Part shown: piece by piece, positions 19,762 to 30,500 of the stretch | Position numbering within the stretch: position 1 is the stretch's first letter | How the letters are laid out: each line of letters opens with the position of its first letter | Origin: Marivivens sp. | GTDB taxonomy: Bacteria > Pseudomonadota > Alphaproteobacteria > Rhodobacterales > Rhodobacteraceae | Direction of reading: 5' to 3' | DNA: 64,000 nucleotides | Assembly: GCA_017643845.1 (NCBI GenBank) | Contig: JAEPMR010000004.1 | Span: 1-64,000 of the forward strand | The notes under the pieces: generated by a model | The model's database searches: none | Told to the model about the DNA's origin: nothing | The model's input: only the letters and a program-made list of their open reading frames with translations | Position numbers and translations under genes: made by a program

Positions 19762-20310
19762 TCAGCGCGGGCTGCGCTTTGCCAGAATGCGCTGGAGGGT
19801 CCGGCGGTGCATGTTCAGGCGGCGCGCGGTCTCGCTGACATTGCGGTCGCACAGCTCATAGACCCGCTGGATATGCTCCCAACGCACGCGGTCGGCGCTC
19901 ATCGGGTTTTCCGGGGGCGGGGGAAGCTCGTCGCCTGTTGCCAGAAGGGCGTTTACGATGTCGTTGGCGTCTGCGGGCTTTGACAGGTAGTCCGTCGCGC
20001 CGATTTTCACCGCTGCAACAGCTGTGGCGATGGCACCATAGCCGGTGAGAACGACGATACGGCTGTCTTCGCGCTTTTCACGCAGAACCTCGACCACATC
20101 GAGGCCGTTGCCATCCTCAAGCCGCAAGTCAACGACCGCATAGGCCGGTGGGCGGGCCGTTGAAATGGCTTTGCCCGCCGCAACAGAACCTGCTGTTTCA
20201 ACCTCGAACCCGCGCTTTTCCATGGCTTTGGCCAAACGGCGCAGGAATGCCTCGTCGTCATCGACGATAAGGAGGGACCGGTCTTCACCATGGTCGAGCG
20301 GGTTCGTCAT
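19762..20310 (-). CDS. regA: Redox response regulator PrrA/RegA/ActR
   Basis: RegA (PrrA) is the global redox regulator of photosynthesis, respiration, nitrogen and carbon fixation genes in Rhodobacteraceae. The 182-residue protein has a receiver domain (acidic DDD at 17-19, phospho-acceptor D61 in VVDLRLEDGNG, K in LSKPADAND) and a Fis-type helix-turn-helix at the C-terminus (NVSETARRLNMHRRTLQRIL), with a proline linker (PPPPENP). It follows prrC by 61 nt, where a possible own promoter lies. Its sensor prrB is divergent. Confidence 0.95.
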   Translation of the reverse strand: MTNPLDHGEDRSLLIVDDDEAFLRRLAKAMEKRGFEVETAGSVAAGKAISTARPPAYAVVDLRLEDGNGLDVVEVLREKREDSRIVVLTGYGAIATAVAAVKIGATDYLSKPADANDIVNALLATGDELPPPPENPMSADRVRWEHIQRVYELCDRNVSETARRLNMHRRTLQRILAKRSPR

Positions 20311-20337
20311 GCCAATCTTCCCTTTGTTGCTCTGCTA

Positions 20338-20366
20338 GAGGTAGCGGCAGGGGGGGGATTGGTCAA
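20338..20366 (-). promoter_or_regulatory. Candidate promoter of regA
   Basis: In the gap between prrC and regA, TTGACC (20361-20366) and TACCTC (20338-20343) are spaced by 17 nt on the minus strand. GGGAAG precedes the regA ATG. This would let regA be expressed apart from prrC; the -10 box is weak. Confidence 0.3.
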
Positions 20367-20371
20367 TTCGA

Positions 20372-20989
20372 TCACAAAGCGTTGATGAAGCACGACGTCC
20401 GTTCGGCGATTTCCTCGGGCGAGGCTTCGCGACGGAAAAAATCCACGACACCCACCTCAGGGAAGGCCAGATATGTGAATGTCATGTGATCAACGAGGTA
20501 AAAATCAGGGTCTTCGTCATCATGCAGCTGGTAAACGGTGCGATATTCCTTGGCTGCTGCGGCAATTTGCTCGGGCGTTCCGGTCAGTCCGATCATGCGG
20601 GGGTGCATGAAATCGGTGAATTCAGCCAGTCGCTCGGGTGTGTCACGCTTTGGATCAACCGAGATAAACACGGGTGTAACCGTGTGGCCCTGCTCCTCGA
20701 GGACATCGGTGGCGATGGCGTTTCGACTGACGTCGGTCGGGCAGACATCGGGGCAGAAGGTGTAACCGAAATAAATCAAGGTCGGGCCCGTGATGACATC
20801 CGCATCGGTCACTGCGGCGCCTGCCTCGTCGGTCAGTGAAAATGGGCCGCCAATCGCGCCGCCGGCCACAGTGCTGCCAGAGCAGGCGGCGAGCTGACGG
20901 GCGGGTTCCTTGATCGTGGTCCAGAGATAGGTGCCGCCGATGCCAAGCGCGACAAGTGCGGCGGCTGAAAGGGCGATTTGCTTTCTCAT
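20372..20989 (-). CDS. senC: SCO1/SenC/PrrC copper protein
   Basis: PrrC/SenC is a membrane-anchored Sco protein that handles copper for cbb3/aa3 oxidase assembly and takes part in redox signalling to PrrB. The 205-residue product has an N-terminal membrane anchor (residues 6-25), a thioredoxin-like fold, the copper ligands C79 and C83 in TFCPDVCPTD, and the conserved His in VDHMTFTYL. The ATG at 20989 has AAAGGA upstream; longer frames lack similarity. The order prrB (divergent), prrC, prrA is the classic arrangement. Confidence 0.93.
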   Translation of the reverse strand: MRKQIALSAAALVALGIGGTYLWTTIKEPARQLAACSGSTVAGGAIGGPFSLTDEAGAAVTDADVITGPTLIYFGYTFCPDVCPTDVSRNAIATDVLEEQGHTVTPVFISVDPKRDTPERLAEFTDFMHPRMIGLTGTPEQIAAAAKEYRTVYQLHDDEDPDFYLVDHMTFTYLAFPEVGVVDFFRREASPEEIAERTSCFINAL

Positions 20990-21103
20990 TCCGGATCCTT
21001 TCGGGTGCGGGCGGTGTTTTCGTTGGCGCGGGCCGTCGGACGCATTGATCCCCCGTCCAAGCGCACATAACAATGACGCTGCTTGTCGCAAGAGGAGACG
21101 GCC

Positions 21104-22477
21104 ATGGCGGTGTCTGAGCTCGAAGTATTTCAGGATCCCGGTCGAAGCAACTGGGTGAGGCTCAGAACGCTGGTCATTCTGCGGTGGGTCGCCATTACGG
21201 GGCAAATTGCGGCGCTTGTCGCAGGTGTCTACTGGTTTGATCTGGAAGTAGAGACCGGGCTGGTCAGCATGACCATCGGTGCCTCGGTGCTCGCCAACTT
21301 GTTTTCAACGTTTCTGTTCGAGGAAAATCGCCGCCTGCGCGAACGGGAGGCGCTCCTGATCCTGTTGTTCGACCTCTTGCAGCTGGGGCTTTTGCTGTAT
21401 CTGACCGGCGGTCTGAACAATCCGTTTGCGCTCCTGATCCTCGCGCCGGTGACGATTGCGGCGACGTTTCTGCAGATGCGCAGCACGCTCTTGATGGGGC
21501 TGATTGCAATCGCGCTGATCGGGCTTTTGTCGCGCAATCATCTCGAACTGCTTACGGTCAGCGGCGAGGTGCTCTCGCTTCCGCCGACGTTTCTTTTCGG
21601 GTTCTGGATCGCTCTGATGATCGGCGTGGTGTTCCTGTCGCTCTATGCGCGACAGGTGACGGTCGAAATGCACAATATGGGCGATGCACTGCTCGCTACG
21701 CAGATGGCGCTGGCCCGCGAGCAAAAGCTCACCGACCTTGGCGGTGTGGTGGCGGCGGCAGCGCATGAACTGGGCACGCCACTGGCGACAATCAAGCTGG
21801 TGAGCTCTGAGCTGGTGAGTGAACTGGCGGATCAGGACGACCTGCGGGACGATGCCATTCTTATCAATGAGCAGGCGGATCGATGCCGCGATATCCTGCG
21901 TTCTATGGGGCGCAGCGGGAAAGATGACCTGCATATGCGGCGTGCGCCGCTGGAGACGGTCGTGCGCGAAGCTGCCGAGCCGCATAGTGATCGCGGGAAA
22001 CGGGTCGATATCACTGTGGCCGCAGAAATCGACCAGCCCCAGCGCCAGCCCGTCATCGAGCGACGTCCAGAGGTGGTCCACGGGCTGCGCAACCTGATCC
22101 AGAACGCCGTCGATTTTTCGAATAGCCGCGTGGTGATCGAGGCCGCATGGACCGAAAGCACGATCCGGCTGCGGATTGCCGATGACGGCCCGGGGTATCC
22201 GGCCTCTGTTATCGGACGAATCGGGACGCCGTTTGTGCGGCGTCGGAGCCACGCGGAAGACACCGCGAAGCGGCCCGAGTACGAAGGTATGGGGCTGGGC
22301 CTGTTCATTTCGAAGACGTTGCTGGAACGCTCCGGGGCGCGGCTGACCTTTTCCAATGGCGGCGCGGAGCTGGCGGGGCGCGGTGATGTGGGTGCGCTGG
22401 TGATGGTCGAATGGGACCGCAACAAGATCGACCCACCGTCGAGCGGCGGGCTGGGGGAGAACAAGCCGATTACCTGA
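21104..22477 (+). CDS. regB: Redox sensor histidine kinase PrrB/RegB
   Basis: RegB is the membrane kinase that senses respiratory state and phosphorylates RegA. The 457-residue protein has about six membrane helices in the first 185 residues, with the fully conserved quinone-linked motif GGLNNPF (102-108). It has the H-box AAAHELGTPLATIK (H221), a Cys at 261 in ADRCRDILRSMG that corresponds to the redox-active cysteine of RegB as I recall it, then HATPase N and G boxes (NLIQNAVDFS, DDGPGYP, GMGLGLFISKTLL). ATG 21104 has GAGGAG before it. Confidence 0.95.
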   Translation: MAVSELEVFQDPGRSNWVRLRTLVILRWVAITGQIAALVAGVYWFDLEVETGLVSMTIGASVLANLFSTFLFEENRRLREREALLILLFDLLQLGLLLYLTGGLNNPFALLILAPVTIAATFLQMRSTLLMGLIAIALIGLLSRNHLELLTVSGEVLSLPPTFLFGFWIALMIGVVFLSLYARQVTVEMHNMGDALLATQMALAREQKLTDLGGVVAAAAHELGTPLATIKLVSSELVSELADQDDLRDDAILINEQADRCRDILRSMGRSGKDDLHMRRAPLETVVREAAEPHSDRGKRVDITVAAEIDQPQRQPVIERRPEVVHGLRNLIQNAVDFSNSRVVIEAAWTESTIRLRIADDGPGYPASVIGRIGTPFVRRRSHAEDTAKRPEYEGMGLGLFISKTLLERSGARLTFSNGGAELAGRGDVGALVMVEWDRNKIDPPSSGGLGENKPIT

Positions 22478-22542
22478 GGCGATTCACGTCCCATTAACCT
22501 TAACCCACAAAGCTGCAGGTCAGAATCGAGAGTAGGTCTGAC

Positions 22543-24021
22543 ATGCTGGAAATCAGTGTTTGGGTTATCATCGCCATAAATTCCGGCCTTGTCGGAATTA
22601 TTGTCTGGGCGCTTTTATCGGGGCGCGGGCGGCAAGCAGGGACAGCCAAACTGCCAGAAGATGCCGGCGCCGTTTTTCTGTTTGATGGGGGCGTTCTCAC
22701 CGAAATGAGTGTGGCTGCGGTATCCTTGCTCCCCCCGTCGAACGATGGGCGTTCGGACTGGGACCGTTTTCTGGCGGTATTTTCAAAGCGTTTTCCGCAT
22801 CTGGAGGAGCGACTAAGCCGATTGGGCGGGCGGGGGTTTCTGGCAATCAGTGCCGCTGACGGAACCGGCGACCGGATGGAGGCGCGCTATTGGTCCGGTC
22901 TGGTTCGGATCGAAATTCATGAGGGGCGGCGCGATAAAAGGGTGCGCGCTGGCAATGGTGGCGACTTTTCCTTGGTCGCCGATCTCGCGCCGGATCCGAT
23001 GTGGATGGAAAACGCCGGCGGGACGATCACGTGGGCCAATGCCGCCTATCTCGCGCTTGTGGACCGTCTGGCAAAACCGGGGACCATCCCCACATGGCCG
23101 CCGACGCGACTGTTTGAAACCGTGGAGGGCGATGTAACGCTTGGAGCCGAGGAAGAGGCCCGGCGCTACCGGCTGAGAGTGCGCAAAATGGAGGACGGGG
23201 CCGCCTGTGTCGCCCGTGACATCACGGAAATTGAAGCAGAGGCGCGCAACAGGACGGCCATGATCGGCGCTGTTGGTTCGGCATTTAGCACGCTGTCGAT
23301 CGGACTGGCGCTGTTTGGGTCGGACCGGCGGCTGTGCAGCTTCAACCCCGCATTATGCGAGGTCTTAGGGCTAAAGCCGGAACTGCTGACCCACAAACCG
23401 ACGATTGAAGGGTTTCTCGGCCTGTTGCGAGACGAAAAGATACTGCCGGAGCCGACGAATTACAGCGCGTGGAGACAAACGGTCGTGGCAATCGAAGCGG
23501 GTGCTGAGGAAGGCTCCTATAACCAGGATTGGGTGCTCCCGGACGATCGGACATTGCGGGTCAGCGGGCGGCCGCAGGCAAGTGGAAGCTGCGCGCTGTT
23601 GTTCGAGGATATTTCGCCGCAGCTGGCGGCCGCACGCATGGCGCGACGACTCAACATGATCTGGAAAGACGCGCTGGAACAAAGCAAAACACCACTCTTA
23701 CTGCTCGCGGATACGGGGAAGGTTCTGGCAGCGAATTCGGCCTATTGTTCGCTTTGGGGCGTCTTGCCATCGGAATGTGAGAGCTTTGACGGCCAAAAGT
23801 GGATCTGGCGTCAGAAATCACTGAGCCGCGAGGCCTTTGACGCGCTGCCGAACCGCGTGCCGAACCGTCACGAAACCCTGCCTGTGACGGGGCCGGACGG
23901 AATGGCACTGCGCATGAACATCAAACGGATTTCCGGAGGTGCAAGCGTGGTATCATTTTACACACCAGAGACGGAAACTGGGTCACTTTTCGAGAGCGAG
24001 GTTGTTGCCGTCAACGCCTGA
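22543..24021 (+). CDS. PAS-domain membrane protein without a kinase domain
   Basis: The 492-residue protein begins with one membrane helix (about residues 4-26) and continues with PAS-like segments (LAPDPMWMENAGGTITWANAAY split near residues 148-167; LSIGLALFGSDRRLCSFNPA; LLLLADTGKVLAANSAYCSLWG). It ends without an H-box or HATPase domain. Its length and position just after regB, 66 nt apart, suggest a signalling partner, perhaps of the DivL type, but no output domain is visible. The function is not known. Confidence 0.65.
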   Translation: MLEISVWVIIAINSGLVGIIVWALLSGRGRQAGTAKLPEDAGAVFLFDGGVLTEMSVAAVSLLPPSNDGRSDWDRFLAVFSKRFPHLEERLSRLGGRGFLAISAADGTGDRMEARYWSGLVRIEIHEGRRDKRVRAGNGGDFSLVADLAPDPMWMENAGGTITWANAAYLALVDRLAKPGTIPTWPPTRLFETVEGDVTLGAEEEARRYRLRVRKMEDGAACVARDITEIEAEARNRTAMIGAVGSAFSTLSIGLALFGSDRRLCSFNPALCEVLGLKPELLTHKPTIEGFLGLLRDEKILPEPTNYSAWRQTVVAIEAGAEEGSYNQDWVLPDDRTLRVSGRPQASGSCALLFEDISPQLAAARMARRLNMIWKDALEQSKTPLLLLADTGKVLAANSAYCSLWGVLPSECESFDGQKWIWRQKSLSREAFDALPNRVPNRHETLPVTGPDGMALRMNIKRISGGASVVSFYTPETETGSLFESEVVAVNA

Positions 24022-24071
24022 GGAGAGCGGTTTCCGCTTGCGGCGCGGGCAGGACATTCTAGTCTTGGCGC

Positions 24072-24563
24072 ATGGACGCCGACGATCCCCCGACCCGTAT
24101 TCCGCTCGCTGACGAAGCCGCGACACAGCGGCTGGGTCGTGTGCTTGAATCGCACCTGCGCGCAGGAGATGTGGTCTTGCTGGAAGGCGACATTGGCGCG
24201 GGCAAAACCTGCCTCGCGCGGGCGCTGATTCAGGAGGGTCTGGCGGTGCTCGAAGACGTACCATCGCCGACATTCACGCTGGTGCAGACCTACGCGGTCC
24301 GGCACGGGGAGCTGTGGCACTGTGACCTTTATAGGCTGACAGACCCGGACGAGCTGTTTGAGCTGGGGCTAGATTCAGCGATGGAGACCGCGATTTGCCT
24401 GATTGAGTGGCCCGACCGGATGGGGGACGCGCGGCCCAAAAACGCCTTGACCATCAAGCTTTCAACAGATGGGGCTGGGCGCTCTGCGGAACTGATCGGG
24501 CCTGAGGCGTGGCAAACGCGGTGCCGTGAAATCGCGGCAGGTATGAGGGCTGTCGATGTTTGA
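24072..24563 (+). CDS. tsaE: tRNA threonylcarbamoyladenosine biosynthesis ATPase TsaE
   Basis: TsaE is the small ATPase that turns over the TsaB-TsaD complex in t6A formation. The 163-residue protein has a Walker A GDIGAGKT (39-46), then the family's SPTFTLVQTY and the Walker-B-like HCDLYRL, and LIEWPDRM. It overlaps addB by 8 nt. In many alphaproteobacteria two peptidoglycan-recycling genes, amgK and murU, stand between tsaE and addB; they are absent here. Confidence 0.93.
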   Translation: MDADDPPTRIPLADEAATQRLGRVLESHLRAGDVVLLEGDIGAGKTCLARALIQEGLAVLEDVPSPTFTLVQTYAVRHGELWHCDLYRLTDPDELFELGLDSAMETAICLIEWPDRMGDARPKNALTIKLSTDGAGRSAELIGPEAWQTRCREIAAGMRAVDV

Positions 24564-27513
24564 CTCAACTGACCGGCCGCGCGTTTTTGCTTTGCCATTG
24601 GGGGTAGATTTCGGGCGCGGGTTTGTTGACGGGTTGGAAGAGCGCTTCGCTGCGCTAGCACCAGAAGAGCGCGCGCGGGTTGAGATTTTTGTAAACACGC
24701 GACGTATGCAATCGCGGCTGCGTGAGTTGTTTGACGCCGGTCCACCGTGCCTTTTGCCACGCGTCCAGCTGCTCAGCGATCTGGCATTCAGGCCGCTTGC
24801 GGCTGACATTCCGCCGCCAGTCTCGCCGCTCAGGCGGCGTCTGGAGCTGACGCAGCTTGTATCGCGGCTGATCGAAACCGCGCCGGATCTTGCGCCGAAG
24901 AGTGCGGTCTATGACCTCTCTGACAGTCTGGCCGCATTGATGGACGAGATGCATGGGGAGGGTGTCTCTCCCGAGGCAATCCGGCAGCTGGATGTAAGTG
25001 ACAAGTCGGGTCACTGGGCGCGATCACTAGCATTTTTCAACATTGTACAGTCGGTTTTCGATGACAGCGCGAGCAAGCCGGACATTGAGACACGTCAGCG
25101 GCTGGTAATTGAAAAAACAGTCTCTAATTGGGAGGAATCGCCTCCAAATCACCCGATCATCATTGCCGGTTCGACAGGTTCACGGGGCGCAACCGCCTAT
25201 CTGATGGAGGCGGTCGCACGGCTGCCGCAGGGAGCCGTCGTCCTGCCTGGATTTGACGAGGACATGAGCGCGGATGACTGGCAATTGCTCGGGGCGTCAG
25301 ATCAGGACCATCCTCAATACCGTGCGAAAGCACTGATGGCGCGCCTCGGGCTGCAGGCGGATGAGGTGACGCCGTGGGCCGATGTGCCTGCCCGGAACCG
25401 AGGGCGAAACAGGCTTGTTTCTCTTGCGATGCGCCCAGCGCCTGTCACCGATCAGTGGCTTTCGGAAGGGCCGAAGCTGGGTGATCTGGACGCCGCCACC
25501 AAGGGACTCACAATTTTGGAAGCGCCATCGCCACGCATGGAGGCGGAAACTATTGCGCTAAGGCTTCGCGCGGCTGTGGAGGAGGACAAGATCTGTGCGC
25601 TGATCACACCGGACCGGACGCTCTCACGGGAGGTGGCGGCCGTTTTGCGGCGCTGGGGGCTGACGCCTGACGACAGCGCTGGTCAGCCTGCGCAGCTTTC
25701 GCCGCCCGGTCGGCTTTTAGGGCATGTTGCGGCGCTTTTTACGGGGCCGTTGACGGCCGAAGCGCTTCTGACGATCCTGAAACACCCGTTGGTGAACAGC
25801 TCTGAAGGATCCGATCGCGGCCCGCATCTGCGGCGGACACGGGAGCTGGAGCTCTGGCTGCGGAGTGACGGGCCACCCTACCCCACGCGCGCAGACCTAA
25901 TGCGCTGGGCGGTGAAAACCGGCGAGACAGATCTGGGCCGAGTGGAGTGGGCAGATTGGGTTGGCACTGCGACAGAAAATATGCACAGCGATGAAACGCT
26001 GCCGCTGGCAACCTTCCTCGATCAACATATCAGCCGCAGTGAGCAACTTGCCGCAGGCCCCGAACACGCGGGAAGCGGAGCGCTGTGGGACGAGGATGCC
26101 GGGCGCGTGGTTTCCGGCATAATGGCTGAGCTGAAGCAGCACGCCGATGCTGGCGGCGAACTGCATAACAGAGACTATATAAGCCTTTTCGGATCTGTCT
26201 TATCGCGTGGAGAGGTCCGAAATTCGGAAATTTCCGACCCGCGTATTAAGATTTGGGGCACATTGGAGGCGCGGGTTCAGGGGGCGGATCTGGTGATCCT
26301 TGGCGGCCTGAATGATGGTGTCTGGCCGGCTGCGCCTTCGCCCGACCCGTGGCTCAATCGCGCGATGCGAGCGGAAGCGGGGCTGTTGCTGCCGGAGCGG
26401 CAAATCGGGCTTTCCGCGCATGACTTTCAGCAAGCAATCTGTGGCAAGGAGGTGTGGCTAAGCCGCGCAGTGCGGTCATCCGACGCGCAAACTGTGCCAT
26501 CGCGCTGGCTGAACCGGCTGGAAAATCTGCTGGGCGGGCTGGATATGCTGGGCGGCCCGGAGAGGCTGGCAAGGATGAAAGCGGAAGGCGCGCGCTGGCT
26601 GCAAGCGGCGACTGCGCTGGCGACGCCCACGCGTTTGGAAATCGACGACCTTCCGCCCGCAAAACGCCCCTGCCCTGCGCCGCCGGTCGCAACGCGACCC
26701 AAGCAGCTGTCGGTGACGCAAATTCGAACGCTGATCCGTGATCCCTATGCGATCTATGCACGCAAGACACTTCGGCTGAGACGGCTTTTGCCACTGTCAC
26801 CGGACCCGTCCGCAATGGCGCGCGGGAATATTATTCATGACGCGCTCGAGGATTTTATCAAGCAGCGCCACGATCCGGCGGATGCCGAAACAGCTGACAC
26901 CTTCATGGCCGTGGCGCGGCGCTATCTGGATCAGGGCTGTCCGTGGCCGACGATCCGCCGGTTGTGGGAAGTGCGGCTTGCCGATGCGGTGGCTCCGTTT
27001 CTGGCAGGAGAGATCGAGCGCCAGCAGGCTGCGACGCCGGAGTTTTTCGAGACGGAGGGTGAAATCAAGATCCCGTCGCCGGAATTCACGCTCACCGCGA
27101 AGGCGGACCGTGTGGATCTGGCGGGAGATGGGTCGGCGCTGCTGTATGACTACAAAACAGGCTCTATTCCGAATGAAAAGCAGCAATTGAACTTTGACAA
27201 ACAGCTGCTCTTGCAAGCCGCGATGATTGAGCGTGGAGGGTTTTCCGAGGTTGGAAAGAGGAACGTAGCGCATGCGGCCTTTATCGGGGTGGGCAAAGGG
27301 AAAAAGGATGTTACGGCCCCGCTTGCTAAAGTAAGTGCCGATGAGACCTGGGCGCATTTCATCGAGCTACTTGAAGCGTGGCAAAACCCGAGACTGGGAT
27401 ATTCCGCTCGAATGGCTGTGGAAAAGGCCGACGAGGAGCATGACTTCGACCATCTTGCGCGGTTCGGAGAGTGGGGAATGACAGATCGGCCGGTGCGGGA
27501 GGATTTGTCGTGA
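24556..27513 (+). CDS. addB: Double-strand break repair protein AddB
   Basis: AddB pairs with AddA in the helicase-nuclease that processes DNA ends for RecA-dependent repair. The 985-residue protein has an inactivated helicase-like body and a C-terminal PD-(D/E)XK nuclease from about residue 715 (SVTQIRTLIRDPYAIYARKTL, then AKADRVDLAGDGSALLYDYKTG split over residues 847-870). The length fits alphaproteobacterial AddB. The ATG at 24556 lies inside the tsaE end (8-nt overlap), and the stop overlaps the addA GTG by 4 nt, so the genes are translationally coupled. Confidence 0.94.
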   Translation: MFDSTDRPRVFALPLGVDFGRGFVDGLEERFAALAPEERARVEIFVNTRRMQSRLRELFDAGPPCLLPRVQLLSDLAFRPLAADIPPPVSPLRRRLELTQLVSRLIETAPDLAPKSAVYDLSDSLAALMDEMHGEGVSPEAIRQLDVSDKSGHWARSLAFFNIVQSVFDDSASKPDIETRQRLVIEKTVSNWEESPPNHPIIIAGSTGSRGATAYLMEAVARLPQGAVVLPGFDEDMSADDWQLLGASDQDHPQYRAKALMARLGLQADEVTPWADVPARNRGRNRLVSLAMRPAPVTDQWLSEGPKLGDLDAATKGLTILEAPSPRMEAETIALRLRAAVEEDKICALITPDRTLSREVAAVLRRWGLTPDDSAGQPAQLSPPGRLLGHVAALFTGPLTAEALLTILKHPLVNSSEGSDRGPHLRRTRELELWLRSDGPPYPTRADLMRWAVKTGETDLGRVEWADWVGTATENMHSDETLPLATFLDQHISRSEQLAAGPEHAGSGALWDEDAGRVVSGIMAELKQHADAGGELHNRDYISLFGSVLSRGEVRNSEISDPRIKIWGTLEARVQGADLVILGGLNDGVWPAAPSPDPWLNRAMRAEAGLLLPERQIGLSAHDFQQAICGKEVWLSRAVRSSDAQTVPSRWLNRLENLLGGLDMLGGPERLARMKAEGARWLQAATALATPTRLEIDDLPPAKRPCPAPPVATRPKQLSVTQIRTLIRDPYAIYARKTLRLRRLLPLSPDPSAMARGNIIHDALEDFIKQRHDPADAETADTFMAVARRYLDQGCPWPTIRRLWEVRLADAVAPFLAGEIERQQAATPEFFETEGEIKIPSPEFTLTAKADRVDLAGDGSALLYDYKTGSIPNEKQQLNFDKQLLLQAAMIERGGFSEVGKRNVAHAAFIGVGKGKKDVTAPLAKVSADETWAHFIELLEAWQNPRLGYSARMAVEKADEEHDFDHLARFGEWGMTDRPVREDLS

Positions 27514-30500
27514 TCCAGAGAGATGACGCCTCGCAAAAACAGGTGGATGCAGCCGATCCGAAGAATTCGACATGGCTGTCGGCAAATGCAGGGTCGGGCA
27601 AGACACGTGTGCTGACAGACCGGGTAGCTCGGCTGCTGCTGGAGGGAACGGACCCGCAGAATATCCTGTGTTTGACCTATACGACCGCAGCAGCGGGTGA
27701 AATGCAGAACCGGCTGTTTTCGCGGCTTGGCGCTTGGGCGATGATGGGGGATGAGGCGCTTCGCAATGATCTGGAGAAGATGGGCGCGGGCGTCACACCG
27801 GATGCAACAACCCTACGCGACGCGCGGCGCCTGTTTGCCCGCGCAATCGAGACGCCGGGCGGGCTTAAGATCCAGACCATCCATTCATTTTGCGCGATGC
27901 TCCTGCGCAGGTTCCCGCTGGAAGCGGGTATCAGCCCGCAATTTCACGAGATGGACGATATTTCGGCCCAAAACGCGCTGATGGAGACATTGGACGCGAT
28001 GGCAAGTGGCCCGCAGGCAGCAGTGATCGACGGGGTTTTGCGCTATTTGCACGACGGGAACCTGATCGACTTTGCCAAGCTCGTCGCAAAGCGGCGGGAA
28101 GACTTTGCCGAGCCATGCAGCACTATGGACCTGCGACATGCGCTGGGACTGGCGGCGGACGATAGCTATAACTCGGCTTTTGCCGCAGCGCTTAGCGGGG
28201 GCGACGGCGTTGTCGATCAGATCGCATCGGTGCGAAATGAACTGAGCAACACTTATCTGAACGATCTGGAGATCCTGAAAGGGGTGGATTTCCGCGAGCC
28301 TGACCGCGCGGGATATGAGGCGGTGCTCTCTGTTTTGAGCGATTCAAAGGGCGCAATGAAAATCGGGCGCTACCCGCAAACAAACCACAAGAAGGTGCGA
28401 ACGGCCTGCGAAGGGTTTCTGGACGAGATCGACTCATGGATGATGCAGATCGAAGCAGCACAAGACACTATTCTGGCGCTGGACACCCTGCCGAGGAGTG
28501 AGGCGCTCTATGCATTTGCCACAGAGTTCATCGCGCAATACGAAGCACGAAAGCTGCGGTCGGGGCTTGTGGACTTCGATGATCTGATCCGAAAGGCAAG
28601 GATACTGCTGACGGATGCATCCGTTGCGCAATGGGTGCTTTTCAAGCTCGATGGCGGAATTGACCACATTCTTGTGGATGAGGCGCAGGACACCAGCCCA
28701 GCGCAATGGGACGTAGTGCGTGCACTGGCAAGCGAATTCGCCAGCGGCGAGGGAGCACAGCCCGAGCGAAAGCGGACGATTTTCGTCGTCGGAGACAAGA
28801 AGCAGTCAATCTATTCATTCCAAGGGGCGGATCCCGCTGGGTTTGACCAGATGCGGGACCATTTCGACACGCAATTGGGCGCGGTGGGCGAGCGGCTCAC
28901 GTCGATGACACTACAGCATTCTTTCCGGTCCTCTCATGCGATCCTGTCACTGGTAGACAAGTGCTTTGAGGGTTCGCGCCGTGCAGGGCTGGACGAGGAC
29001 ATGCGGCATCTTGCCTTTAAGGAGCATCTGCCGGGGCGCGTGGACCTATGGCCGGTGCTGGAACCTGCTGAGCAGGAAAAAGACGAAACGCCCTGGTACG
29101 AACCTGTGGACCTGCCGAGCAAGGAGCATCACGACATTCGGCTGGCCGAGGCCATCGCTGATGAAATTGCGCGAATGATCCGCGAAGAAACCATCCCCGA
29201 CGAAGACTCCGATACGCGGAAGATATACCGAAGGCCCGTGCGTGCAGGGGATTTCCTGATCCTTGTACAAAAGCGGAAAGGGCTGGGCGAACAGATCATT
29301 CGTGCGTGCAAGAATAAGGGTCTGGATGTTGCGGGGGCGGACCGGCTTATCGTCTCAAGCTCGCTCGCAGTCCGGGATGTGCTGGCGCTCTTGAACTTTC
29401 TGGCCTTGCCGGAGGATGATCTGTCGCTCGCGACCGCACTCCGCTCGCCGCTGTTTGGGTGGAGCGAGCAGGAGCTGTTTACGCTCGCGCATTATCGAAG
29501 CCAGAAATACCTATGGCCCGCGCTTTGGGATGCGAAAGAGGTGTATCCCGAAACCTATGCAATCCTGAGAGATTTACGGGATCAGGCGGATTTCCTGCGC
29601 CCCTATGAGCTGATCCAGCGCATCCTGATTCAGCACAACGGCAGGCTGAGGCTTTTGGCGCGGCTGGGTGAGGAGGCTGAAGACAGCCTTGACGCACTGT
29701 TGTCTCAGGCACTGGATTATGAGCGGAGCGCGACGCCCAGCCTGACAGGATTCCTGTGCTGGATCACGGGAGGGGAAACCGAATTGAAGCGCGAGCTGGA
29801 TTCCGCAGGGGATCGTATCCGCGTGATGACTGTTCACGGATCGAAAGGGCTGGAATCGCCCATCGTCATTCTGCCCGGAACGGCCGCTGATCCGAGCCGG
29901 AAAACAGATATGTTCCTATCAGACGGACCAGTCACGCTATGGCTTCCGAATATGGGCGAACAACCGAAGGCCATGCGGAAACTGGTCGATGCGGCACTTG
30001 AAAAGCAAGACGAGGAACGGCGGCGGCTTTTGTATGTGGCAATGACGCGTGCGGAAAAGTGGCTGATCGTTACGGGCGCGGGGAAGCGCGGCGATAGCGA
30101 GTCCAACTGGTATCGCACCATCGCCGAAGGAATGGACGCTATGGACGCGGGGCCGTTGGAAACACCGACGGGAGAGGGAAGGAGGCTCGCTGATCTGGAC
30201 TGGGAGGCGCCAGAGTTGCGGGATGCGCGCGAAGTGTCAGCCCAGCTACCGGACCGGCCGGTTTTCGGCAAACCCAAAGCGCCGCCACAACGGGCGAGGC
30301 CGCTGGCGCCATCAGAATTGGGGGGAGAGAAATCCCTGATGGGCGGTGCGGGAGAGCATGGCAATAGTGTTTCGGAGGAAGTCGCGCTGGCGACGGGACG
30401 GCTGATGCACCGGCTGCTGGAATATTTGCCCGAAGTTGCGCCAGACGCTCGTGCAGAGATCGCACGGATGATCTGCGAAAACGACCCAGATGCGGCTCTG

